Source of the DNA: Listeria floridensis FSL S10-1187
GTDB lineage: Bacteria; Bacillota; Bacilli; Lactobacillales; Listeriaceae
DNA length: 64,000 nt
Assembly: GCF_000525875.1 (NCBI RefSeq)
Contig: NZ_AODF01000007.1
Location: forward strand, 1 to 64,000
Direction of reading: 5' to 3'
Program-made: the position numbers and the translations under genes
Shown: positions 26,118 to 32,877 of the stretch, piece by piece
How the letters are laid out: every line of letters begins with the position of its first letter
Numbering within the stretch: the stretch's first letter is position 1
The notes under the pieces: model-generated
Seen by the model: the letters and a program-made list of their open reading frames with translations, nothing else
The model's database searches: none
Told to the model about the DNA's origin: nothing

Positions 26118-27002
26118 GTTTTTGTACTCTTAAAGATTTAGTAGCAGTAAAACAGTTCGAGTTACATTTTCCCGGAAAATTGAGTTTTTGTACTCTTAAA
26201 GATTTAGTAGCAGTAAAACTTCATGAACGTCGGGGCTCCCTCCGACGTTGTTTTTGTACTCTTAAAGATTTAGTAGCAGTAAAACATTATTAACGAATAC
26301 TCAAAAACGCATGAGGTTTTTGTACTCTTAAAGATTTAGTAGCAGTAAAACATTATTAACGAATACTCAAAAACGCATGAGGTTTTTGTACTCTTAAAGA
26401 TTTAGTAGCAGTAAAACAACAAACCATTTTTTAGAATTTCTAGCATGGTTTTTGTACTCTTAAAGATTTAGTAGCAGTAAAACTTTTCTTCCTCAAATAC
26501 AAACACAGTTCTTGGTTTTTGTACTCTTAAAGATTTAGTAGCAGTAAAACATCATTCTTACCTTTTATTCGCAACTCATCGTTTTTGTACTCTTAAAGAT
26601 TTAGTAGCAGTAAAACACCGCCAAAGAAACAATTATGCTTCTCAGAGTTTTTGTACTCTTAAAGATTTAGTAGCAGTAAAACTGTTGGAAATAACTGACC
26701 TCTATGCAGTTTGTTTTTGTACTCTTAAAGATTTAGTAGCAGTAAAACAAGCGAGTGCGTATCCAGAAGCTGATCAAGGTTTTTGTACTCTTAAAGATTT
26801 AGTAGCAGTAAAACCATTCGTAATAATATAATGCCTAGCAATTGGTTTTTGTACTCTTAAAGATTTAGTAGCAGTAAAACCCATTGGAACATGAAATGTC
26901 TGTGCATGAAGTTTTTGTACTCTTGAAGATTTAGTAGCAGTAAAACATTTTGCCAGAAACGGATGCGTTGAGAGGCGTTTTTGTACTCTTAAAGATTTAG
27001 TA
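26118..27002 (+). CRISPR. Orphan type II-A CRISPR array, 14 repeats and 13 spacers
   Basis: The repeats are 36 bp (start GTTTTTGTACTCTTAAAG, end GTAGCAGTAAAAC) with 30-bp spacers, one of 31. Repeats start at 26118, 26184, 26250, 26316, 26382, 26448, 26515, 26581, 26647, 26713, 26779, 26845, 26911 and 26977. The 13th has one A-to-G change, and the 14th is truncated after about 26 bp. Spacers 3 and 4 are identical. The repeat's GTTTTTGTACTCT start resembles the S. thermophilus CRISPR1 repeat. No cas gene or tracrRNA is seen in the window, so Cas9 must act from elsewhere. Confidence 0.96.
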
Positions 27003-27017
27003 ACGGATTATGAGTTG

Positions 27018-27046
27018 ACCTTGTCCAAATGGATGGGGTTATTTTT
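27018..27046 (+). terminator. Terminator after the CRISPR array
   Basis: ACCTTGTCC pairs with GGATGGGGT, with G-U wobbles, followed by ATTTTT. It resembles the terminator at 2642. Confidence 0.6.
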
Positions 27047-27162
27047 ATGCCATTTTTGTATCGTTACTAGACGATTTCATCAAATAGTCACATTTCTATT
27101 CCATATTGTATGTTACACTGTAAAAGTAGAAATAGAATACAACGAAGAGGTGAGTGTACAGC

Positions 27163-28920
27163 GTGAAAGATGTTGAGTACAAGGAAGATGATTTTGACCG
27201 TGCGCATGAGAGTATTGGGAACTTAATCGGGAAAGGCGTTTGGGGAAAAGGGGCAATTGATGAGCTAAAGAAAGCCTCAGAGAACTTGGACGATGTCGAG
27301 GAAATGATTCGCGATTTGGATTGTGATGGAGCGATTTCATTCCGTCATACGAGTTCAGAAAAAGACCTTCAATCCCTGTTTGAAGATTTTGAAGTCTTGC
27401 ACCAGTTTTCAGGACAAGTGGATGAACTCATTCATACGAAAATTGATCGACCATTCTTTGAAGACTTGGATAAGTTTGTGGAAGGAATGCGGAATTTGGA
27501 TGCGTCCAAATTTACGACCACGAATCGGATTGGAGCAACGAAAACAGAGACCGTTTTTGTGAATAGCTATACGCAGGAACAGCGAGAAGTACCCAAAACA
27601 GAAGTCACGATGGATGATTTGTTTAGCGGGAGTACTGTCTATGCGGACAAATTGAAAAACCAGTTTCAGGAATGGAAAAAGTTGAATCCGGAAGAGACGG
27701 TTTCAGAGAACGATTTTCGGGCGGCGATGCTGAACACGCGAGCGTTTGCCTATACGTCGATCAAAGACGAACAGCAGAAGGAAGAGTTTTGGGTGAATGT
27801 TATTGTGACAGTGGGCATCGTTGGAGTGACGATTTTTTGTCCACCTGCCGGACTGGCAATCGGGGCGGCATATGGTAGTTTGGAGCTTGGTACAGCGATT
27901 TCAGGAAAAGATTGGGTAAGCGGCAGAGAGCTTGAGACTTCCGAACGGGCGATGAGAGGGGCATTATCTGTCGCGGATATGCTTCCAGCAGTGAAGGCTT
28001 TTTCTACCGGAATCAAGGGGCTTCCAACAGGTTCAGCGCTGGAACGACTGATGCGTCCGCCATTGAAAAATGTGAACGATCTTGTTGTGCAAGGGAACAA
28101 AATGGCGCTTACGCGAATAAGAGGACTAAAAGCGGCTTTAAAAGAACCGGTACATACAGGCACAACAGCGGTTAAGAAACAACTGAACCATCTAGGTGAT
28201 AGTTTGAATCTTCCACCGCGTGGACAACTCGCGGCGCCGGGTGTTGGAGCTGTTCCGGTAAAAGGAAATAGTCAAAAGGCGCTGAAGAAAGTCATGCAGG
28301 AATTTGACTTAAATCTTGGCGGGGGTAAGCGAACAGGTGATATAATTGAGGAAAGCACGAAAGTGTTTAAGACTGAAAAAGTGACGCTTGAAAATGGAGA
28401 GGTAGCCTATAAATCATCTCGTGGTGAGTTGGTCAGGTCTCCAGATTATTTAGATGAAGTGGGAGAAATAAAATGGCCGCCGAAAGGCACCGATGGTTTT
28501 GTGTGTGACAGTTCTGGCAAACCCATTATGACAGATGCAAACTTGAAGGCGGGTCAGATTGTTGATCGATATGGCGATTCAATGGGTAGATTTACGAGTC
28601 CAGTAGAAAATGGCAAGATATTGGCGTACGATACAAGAGGATTGCCTTATCCAGAAAGTATAAAAGCTTATCACCAGTATGAAATACTATCAGACATTAC
28701 AAAAGATAACATAAGAGACGCATACATTAATTCTGCAGAGGGAGTAAAGAAACAAATAGATGGGATAATGGATAAATTTGGGCTTGATTTTGATAAGCTA
28801 GCCAGTGTTCAAAAAGGAAAAGTTGCAGAAGTGTTTGGTGTTGGTGGAGGAGAGCAAATTAAGTTTGTTACTAGTGTAAAATATTATGAAATACTAGGAT
28901 TAATAAGGGAGGTTAAATAA
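27163..28920 (+). CDS. Polymorphic toxin with C-terminal TNT (NAD glycohydrolase) domain
   Basis: 585 residues from GTG 27163 (AAGAGGTGA 9 bp upstream; GTG 27154 lies too close to it). The helical N-terminal region resembles secreted polymorphic toxins. Residues about 205-290 form a hydrophobic pre-toxin region (VTIFCPPAGLAIGAAYGSLE). The C-terminus has TNT landmarks: GQIVDRYGDSMGRF, then DTRGLPYPESIKAYHQYEI. TNT domains hydrolyse NAD in target cells. The last 400 bp are more AT-rich than the rest, as expected after toxin-tip exchange. The immunity gene follows at once. Confidence 0.75.
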   Translation: MKDVEYKEDDFDRAHESIGNLIGKGVWGKGAIDELKKASENLDDVEEMIRDLDCDGAISFRHTSSEKDLQSLFEDFEVLHQFSGQVDELIHTKIDRPFFEDLDKFVEGMRNLDASKFTTTNRIGATKTETVFVNSYTQEQREVPKTEVTMDDLFSGSTVYADKLKNQFQEWKKLNPEETVSENDFRAAMLNTRAFAYTSIKDEQQKEEFWVNVIVTVGIVGVTIFCPPAGLAIGAAYGSLELGTAISGKDWVSGRELETSERAMRGALSVADMLPAVKAFSTGIKGLPTGSALERLMRPPLKNVNDLVVQGNKMALTRIRGLKAALKEPVHTGTTAVKKQLNHLGDSLNLPPRGQLAAPGVGAVPVKGNSQKALKKVMQEFDLNLGGGKRTGDIIEESTKVFKTEKVTLENGEVAYKSSRGELVRSPDYLDEVGEIKWPPKGTDGFVCDSSGKPIMTDANLKAGQIVDRYGDSMGRFTSPVENGKILAYDTRGLPYPESIKAYHQYEILSDITKDNIRDAYINSAEGVKKQIDGIMDKFGLDFDKLASVQKGKVAEVFGVGGGEQIKFVTSVKYYEILGLIREVK

Positions 28921-28921
28921 A

Positions 28922-29257
28922 ATGATGACTCAGCAGATAGAGGAGTTTAGCAAGATAATTAAACAAGAGATAAATAAGAAGAACTATCAAACACTGAGAT
29001 ATGTGCTATTTGATGAAAACAGTAAAACACCATTCGCTGTACATCTTTACTTAAAAGATGATAAATTTATGGTGGATTCACGAGATGAGCGAGGTTATAT
29101 TATTGGAGCAACTTTCGAGTTTTTAACTTTTGATGAGGCTAAAAGCAAGTTTTTTCACATACTAGATTTGACTGTTGAAATAAATAGAGGGGATTTAAAA
29201 CTGGGATATGCCTCAGATTATTCTTCTCCTCTTTGGGATGATACAAAGATTAATTAA
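28922..29257 (+). CDS. Probable immunity protein for the TNT toxin
   Basis: 111 residues, acidic and soluble (VHLYLKDDKFMVDSRDERGY; FDEAKSKFFHILDLTVEI). It starts one base after the toxin stop behind GGGAGG and shares the low GC of the toxin tip. Adjacent small acidic proteins with this spacing are cognate immunity factors in polymorphic toxin loci. The family was not identified by sequence. Confidence 0.65.
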   Translation: MMTQQIEEFSKIIKQEINKKNYQTLRYVLFDENSKTPFAVHLYLKDDKFMVDSRDERGYIIGATFEFLTFDEAKSKFFHILDLTVEINRGDLKLGYASDYSSPLWDDTKIN

Positions 29258-29260
29258 TAT

Positions 29261-29297
29261 AAAACGGCATTAGCTCAGGCTTTTGCCGTTTATTTTT
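29261..29297 (+). terminator. Terminator after toxin-immunity pair
   Basis: AAACGGCA/TGCCGTTT stem, 14-nt loop, then ATTTTT. Confidence 0.8.
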
Positions 29298-29380
29298 GTG
29301 AGGACGTCATTCCCACACATTTATTCCGATAAACAATAACTATCCCATTTTAGATAGGTTTTTTTATGCCTATTTACCTA

Positions 29381-29409
29381 TTGATTGACAGAACGTTTGT
29401 TCGTATAAT
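29381..29409 (+). promoter_or_regulatory. SOS promoter with LexA box
   Basis: TTGATT (29381-29386) and TATAAT (29404-29409) are 17 bp apart. GAACGTTTGTTC (29391-29402) lies between them and matches the Firmicutes LexA consensus GAAC-N4-GTTC. The two downstream genes should be induced by DNA damage. Confidence 0.82.
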
Positions 29410-29435
29410 AAATTTATTCGATTAGAGGTGATAAA

Positions 29436-29708
29436 ATGAATTGGCTACACACAAATGCGTTATTTGATAGTGTTACAAACGCAGATAAGTTTATTCATGA
29501 TTTCCATAAAATAGTAGTGTCAGATGTGCCGTTGTGGGCGGTTCAGAAAGATTTGTTATATTTAATGGAAATGAATGAGACCAAGTCTTTTCGAATTCCA
29601 AGCACGCGCACAAGAGATAGGTGCGACCATATTTTTCGATTTGAAAAGACAAGTGAGCCATCAAATGATAGAAACATCAATGTTTATACATATAAAGATT
29701 ATGTGTAG
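29436..29708 (+). CDS. SOS-regulated small protein of unknown function
   Basis: 90 residues (MNWLHTNALFDSVTNADKFI), soluble, with a Thr/Arg-rich stretch (RIPSTRTRDRCDHIFRF). It lies 27 bp after the LexA-box promoter (AGAGGTGA ribosome site) and 11 bp before the YolD-like gene. No family recognised. It takes the place normally held by a Y-family polymerase in yolD operons, but is not one. Confidence 0.6.
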   Translation: MNWLHTNALFDSVTNADKFIHDFHKIVVSDVPLWAVQKDLLYLMEMNETKSFRIPSTRTRDRCDHIFRFEKTSEPSNDRNINVYTYKDYV

Positions 29709-29719
29709 GAGGAAGTCGT

Positions 29720-29959
29720 GTGTATAATTTGTTTGATGATCCCAGTTATATAGATCGCCAAGAATATATTTTTATGTTGTTGATTGCGATCGATCGCAAA
29801 AGAACTGTTGAAATTCATGTGCGGCAGAATGAAAGGTTACTTAAATATAAAAAACTGGCACCCGTTTACTTAAATGTAACGACAGGTATTGTCCAGTTAC
29901 AACATTTTAATGAGTATATCGAAACATTTTCGATTGATGAGATTGTTTTTTTAAAATAA
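29720..29959 (+). CDS. YolD-like protein
   Basis: 79 residues from GTG 29720 (AGGAGG upstream). The layout is YolD-like: alternating strands with IAIDRKRTVEIHVRQNERLL, TGIVQLQHFNEYIETF and the closing IDEIVFLK. YolD-like proteins accompany UvrX/ImuB polymerases under LexA control. Here the partner is a different small gene. A truncated copy lies at 3672-3857 in the prophage. Confidence 0.65.
   Translation: MYNLFDDPSYIDRQEYIFMLLIAIDRKRTVEIHVRQNERLLKYKKLAPVYLNVTTGIVQLQHFNEYIETFSIDEIVFLK
29765..29925 (+). repeat. 161-bp duplicate shared with 3663-3823
   Basis: Near-identical copy of the prophage-end sequence, inside the YolD-like gene. The match stops abruptly on both sides. Confidence 0.9.
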
Positions 29960-30204
29960 GCTTAGGCTTATTTTAGAACTGGAGATTGTCCACAAAATGA
30001 TCAAAATAAAAAAATCTAAAAGCAATGGAAATGATAGAAAGTACGAAATAACCCATAGTGTATATTTTCCTGCTATTCTAATTTCGTTTTTGGTTTCCAC
30101 AAAGTATCCATTTTTTTTGTGTTTCTTATACTGATAAGTGTATTTAGGTAAGTGTTTATGCTATTTTGTGTTTTTAAGACATTAGAACAATCCATACTTA
30201 CACT
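29960..30204 (+). other. Non-coding right end of the ICE
   Basis: AT-rich, no gene seen. TTTCCACAAAGTATCCA at 30094-30110 matches 4161-4177 near the left end with one change, so it is a probable integrase arm site. Confidence 0.5.
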
Positions 30205-30260
30205 TCTCAAAATCCAGTGCCCGTTAAGGGCGTGCCGGTTCGACCCCGGCCGCCGGTATC
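30205..30260 (+). repeat. Attachment site: tRNA-Leu 3' fragment (ICE/chromosome junction)
   Basis: Identical to 4040-4095. It starts at the anticodon loop and ends two or three bases past the acceptor stem. It marks the right border of the ICE; chromosomal DNA follows. Confidence 0.92.
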
Positions 30261-30267
30261 ATCAGAG

Positions 30268-30316
30268 CACCAACTGTTTTAACGATTTGATTCGTTAGGA
30301 AGGTTGGTGTTTTTTA
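30268..30316 (+). terminator. Terminator right of the attachment site
   Basis: Outer stem CACCAAC/GTTGGTG, inner AACGA/TCGTT, followed by TTTTTT. It is probably the original tRNA-Leu terminator, or that of a former element. Confidence 0.75.
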
Positions 30317-30668
30317 TGCGTAAAAACAGAGTTGACTATTATTTTGACTATCATATCAAAATAATTCAATAAATCTTATGTCAGATAAAAAGTAAGAAAA
30401 TTATTTATCTTACTCGAAAAAAGAAATAAAATTAGTTATTTTAATCGTTAATTACAAAAAACGAGTATTTTATTACATTTTTAGTCATTGTAGTGAATTT
30501 TATGGTATTGTTAAAAAGTAAATAGATGTTGATAATTTAAGATGGAAACAGGAAGGGGGAGTAGCAGGGTAAGTTGAGCATGTGATTTCATGTGAAAAAA
30601 ATAAACAATTTTAATCTCTTTTATCAATATAGATTTACATATAAATATAGAAAAGAGATGATACTAGA
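30317..30668 (+). other. Non-coding flank with arm-site-like repeat
   Basis: No gene is seen. TTGACTAT and TTTGACTATCA at 30331-30353 repeat the motif found at the prophage end (3903-3925), perhaps the scar of another element. The last 70 bp (AGAAAAGAGATGATACTAGA) hold the ribosome site of the next gene. Confidence 0.4.
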
Positions 30669-31775
30669 ATGAAAATAAAACTGCCAATTAAAATTATGAT
30701 TGCGACTTTGCTATTATGTCAGGCTCCTTTAGTTGTGAACGCGAAAAGTATAGAGCCGCCAACAAAGGACGCCTTCTCAAAGGCGATTGTAGGAAGTAAT
30801 GAAACAGCTCCGATATATGATGGCAACAAACTAAGAATCAAATCTAACGGAAGCGAACAAGAAGAGAGCACAATAATGTTCAAAGAAGATTTTGAAAGCG
30901 GCAATACAGATAATTGGCACAGTAGAGGAATGGGTACTAGTGAGGTTGTTGCTGATGCAAGCAGCGGATCAAAGGTGCTTAAACTGTCAGGTGAAGTAGA
31001 GTTAGAAACGATTAAAAATTTGTTAGTAGGCAAAGATATCAGTGCTTTATATCGTTTTAGCTTTGATACAAAATATGATAGCCAATTCTCTAATTTTGCA
31101 GGCGGTTATAGATCTGATTTCGATATTGGTGCTCAATTCATCCCAATGACGAACTCTTTAGAGTGGCATCATAATTCATTCGTATTTTCAGTTGGTACGG
31201 AAACTCAGACGCCAGATTTCCATAGTATTCTAACAAATAATGCTGGAACCACGTACATAGATAATATTGTTTTAGAGAAAATAACGCCAACTTCGTTTAC
31301 TGACTTCAGCAAGGGGAAACTTGATGGCTGGAAAGTAAATGAAGATGCAACCTACTCGTTTCAAGAAACGCTCAAAGGTAAGGTTTTAAACATAAAAAAT
31401 TCGAAATCGTATCCGGTTTTCCCAAGTTCACTTTACTATGTCTTATCTAGGAAGGAACTTTTTCAAGCAGCAACAGAGTCATCTATGGAAGGTGTAGCAA
31501 TGTTAGCGAAAGTGGCAACAAGTGCACGAGGTGAAGCTGAAAATACACTTATAAACGGTTTTGGAACGACCATGTACGGATCTAATTTCTATACCAATGG
31601 ATTGGATGATTATGATTGGTTTAGAACTCTTCCTTTTAATGGTAATCGAGAATATGAAACGGGGGAATTCAACTATGGTCTATTAGGCACATCAAATGTC
31701 AATGTACTTAGTAAGCCAGAATTAAATGTAAAAGATATTGCAGTTTACAAAGGTATTGTAATGGAAACTAACTAA
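30669..31775 (+). CDS. Secreted protein of unknown function
   Basis: 368 residues with a signal peptide (KLPIKIMIATLLLCQ, cleavage near VNAKS, residue 26). Two related beta-rich modules begin FKEDFESGNTDNWHSRGMG and FTDFSKGKLDGWKVNEDAT. FESGxxxxW openings are typical of carbohydrate-binding jelly-roll domains. No LPXTG, GW or LysM anchor is seen, so it is probably released. It is the first chromosomal gene after the ICE. Confidence 0.6.
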   Translation: MKIKLPIKIMIATLLLCQAPLVVNAKSIEPPTKDAFSKAIVGSNETAPIYDGNKLRIKSNGSEQEESTIMFKEDFESGNTDNWHSRGMGTSEVVADASSGSKVLKLSGEVELETIKNLLVGKDISALYRFSFDTKYDSQFSNFAGGYRSDFDIGAQFIPMTNSLEWHHNSFVFSVGTETQTPDFHSILTNNAGTTYIDNIVLEKITPTSFTDFSKGKLDGWKVNEDATYSFQETLKGKVLNIKNSKSYPVFPSSLYYVLSRKELFQAATESSMEGVAMLAKVATSARGEAENTLINGFGTTMYGSNFYTNGLDDYDWFRTLPFNGNREYETGEFNYGLLGTSNVNVLSKPELNVKDIAVYKGIVMETN

Positions 31776-31784
31776 ATGACAAGG

Positions 31785-31819
31785 AAAAAAGCAGCGTAAT
31801 ATTGATTACGCTGCTTTTT
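31785..31819. terminator. Bidirectional terminator
   Basis: AAAAAAGCAGCGTAAT pairs with ATTACGCTGCTTTTT and serves both converging genes. Confidence 0.9.
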
Positions 31820-31823
31820 GGAT

Positions 31824-32489
31824 TCAATGAGAATAGTTGCTTTGGATGTTGTTTATGAAGGATTGGTAATTTTCACGATTGTGTAAGGTATCGAAAGTGC
31901 ATAGAATAGCAAGTTCGCTGTTGGATGCGATTGAGGCGTTACGGAAGCTGAACTTGGCAGTTTCGTTAAATACAAGTAGACTGTCGCCTTTTTTTAATAC
32001 CAGTTCGTCACTTAGATAGTCATTTTCTGGTTCAATTTGGATTTCAATTAAATCTGAGATAACATGGATGAGTTGGAAAGAATAAGGCTCGATTAGAAAA
32101 TTCTTGGTCTGATTATGATGTAGAATTTCGATGCTTGCCTCCAAACCGCTACGGTAAATAAAATTGAAATCTTCACCTGATCCTAGACTTTTCGTCTTAG
32201 CGCTGCCGTTAAAATGGTCAAGTTTGAACGGAGACATTTTAACGGTTCGCTCGGTGGTTCCTTCAAAGTGATGCAGGGTGACGTTGCCATGTAAGCTGAT
32301 TAAATCGCGCGTATAGCCAGGTAAATCTGTGAACCGTGATTCCTTCTGGTAAAGTTTGGTGCGCGAAATGCGAAGATCAAAATCTTTGTTTTGAAAGGAA
32401 CGGTCATGCGGAAAAATTAATATTTCTATGGAATCACCGCCGCTCCATTCGATAGTTTTGTAATTTTTTTGATCTAATACGGTATACAA
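31824..32489 (-). CDS. hutD: HutD-family protein, divergent from the hut cluster
   Basis: 221 residues of the HutD/Ves cupin-like family (TIEWSGGDSIEILIFP; LPGYTRDLISLHGNV; GSGEDFNFIYR). HutD accompanies hut genes in many bacteria and is thought to act as a governor that limits histidine breakdown; its chemistry is unknown. It is read away from hutU, with a 390-bp control region between them. A second member lies at 39467-40060 (WTGGTTTELLIWP), so the locus has two diverged copies. Confidence 0.8.
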   Translation of the reverse strand: MYTVLDQKNYKTIEWSGGDSIEILIFPHDRSFQNKDFDLRISRTKLYQKESRFTDLPGYTRDLISLHGNVTLHHFEGTTERTVKMSPFKLDHFNGSAKTKSLGSGEDFNFIYRSGLEASIEILHHNQTKNFLIEPYSFQLIHVISDLIEIQIEPENDYLSDELVLKKGDSLLVFNETAKFSFRNASIASNSELAILCTFDTLHNRENYQSFINNIQSNYSH

Positions 32490-32877
32490 ACGTCTTTCCC
32501 CCTAATTGAGTGATGATATGTTTAATGATACACAAAATAAGACTTATTGACAACTTTATAAATATGTGAAGAATTTATATTGACAAATGCTTCACAATTA
32601 GATATAGTGAATGCGTAATGAAAGCGGTTTCTTGAAATGAAAGAATTCCTTTATCTTGGTAAAGGATGAAAAGGTTTTTAGGTACAATTGATTTGAGTGA
32701 AGGAAGAACTGAGGCTATAGAGTCTTGGAATTACAAGGTTTTTAAAAAAAAGAAAAGCGCTTTATTATGCTGGATTAGTTTTCTTGTTCTATGAAAAGAA
32801 AGGGGATGTGGTTTTCATTTGAGTGAAATAAAGGACGGGGAAACTAGAAATATGAGTGAAGGGAATGGATGGAGCAC
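32490..32877 (+). promoter_or_regulatory. hut promoter with cre-like CcpA site
   Basis: TTGACA (32580-32585) and TATAGT (32603-32608) are spaced 17 bp. TGAAAGCGGTTTCT at 32619-32632 fits the cre consensus with one mismatch and lies just past the start point, where bound CcpA would block transcription. B. subtilis hut is also under CcpA. About 240 bp of leader follow without a clear terminator or gene. Confidence 0.6.

Larger units (their letters stand above)
4096..30260. mobile_element. 26-kb ICE of the Tn916/ICEBs1 (MOBT) family
   Basis: The element lies between identical tRNA-Leu 3' fragments. It encodes an integrase at the left end, Cro/CI-type control, ArdA, two DUF961 proteins, an FtsK-like coupling protein, an oriT of the ACCCCC...CTAACAGGGGGGT type, a Rep_trans relaxase and a TcpC/D/E/VirB4/Orf15/Orf14 transfer module. 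Cargo comprises an adhesin with sortase, a CRISPR array, a TNT toxin with immunity, and an SOS-regulated pair. TTTCCACAAAGTnTCCA occurs near both ends (4161-4177, 30094-30110) and probably marks integrase arm sites. Confidence 0.93.

Noticed and set aside
26118-27002. Spacers targeting the prophage or ICE in this window
   Set aside because: By eye no spacer or its complement matches elsewhere in the window; this was not an exhaustive search.
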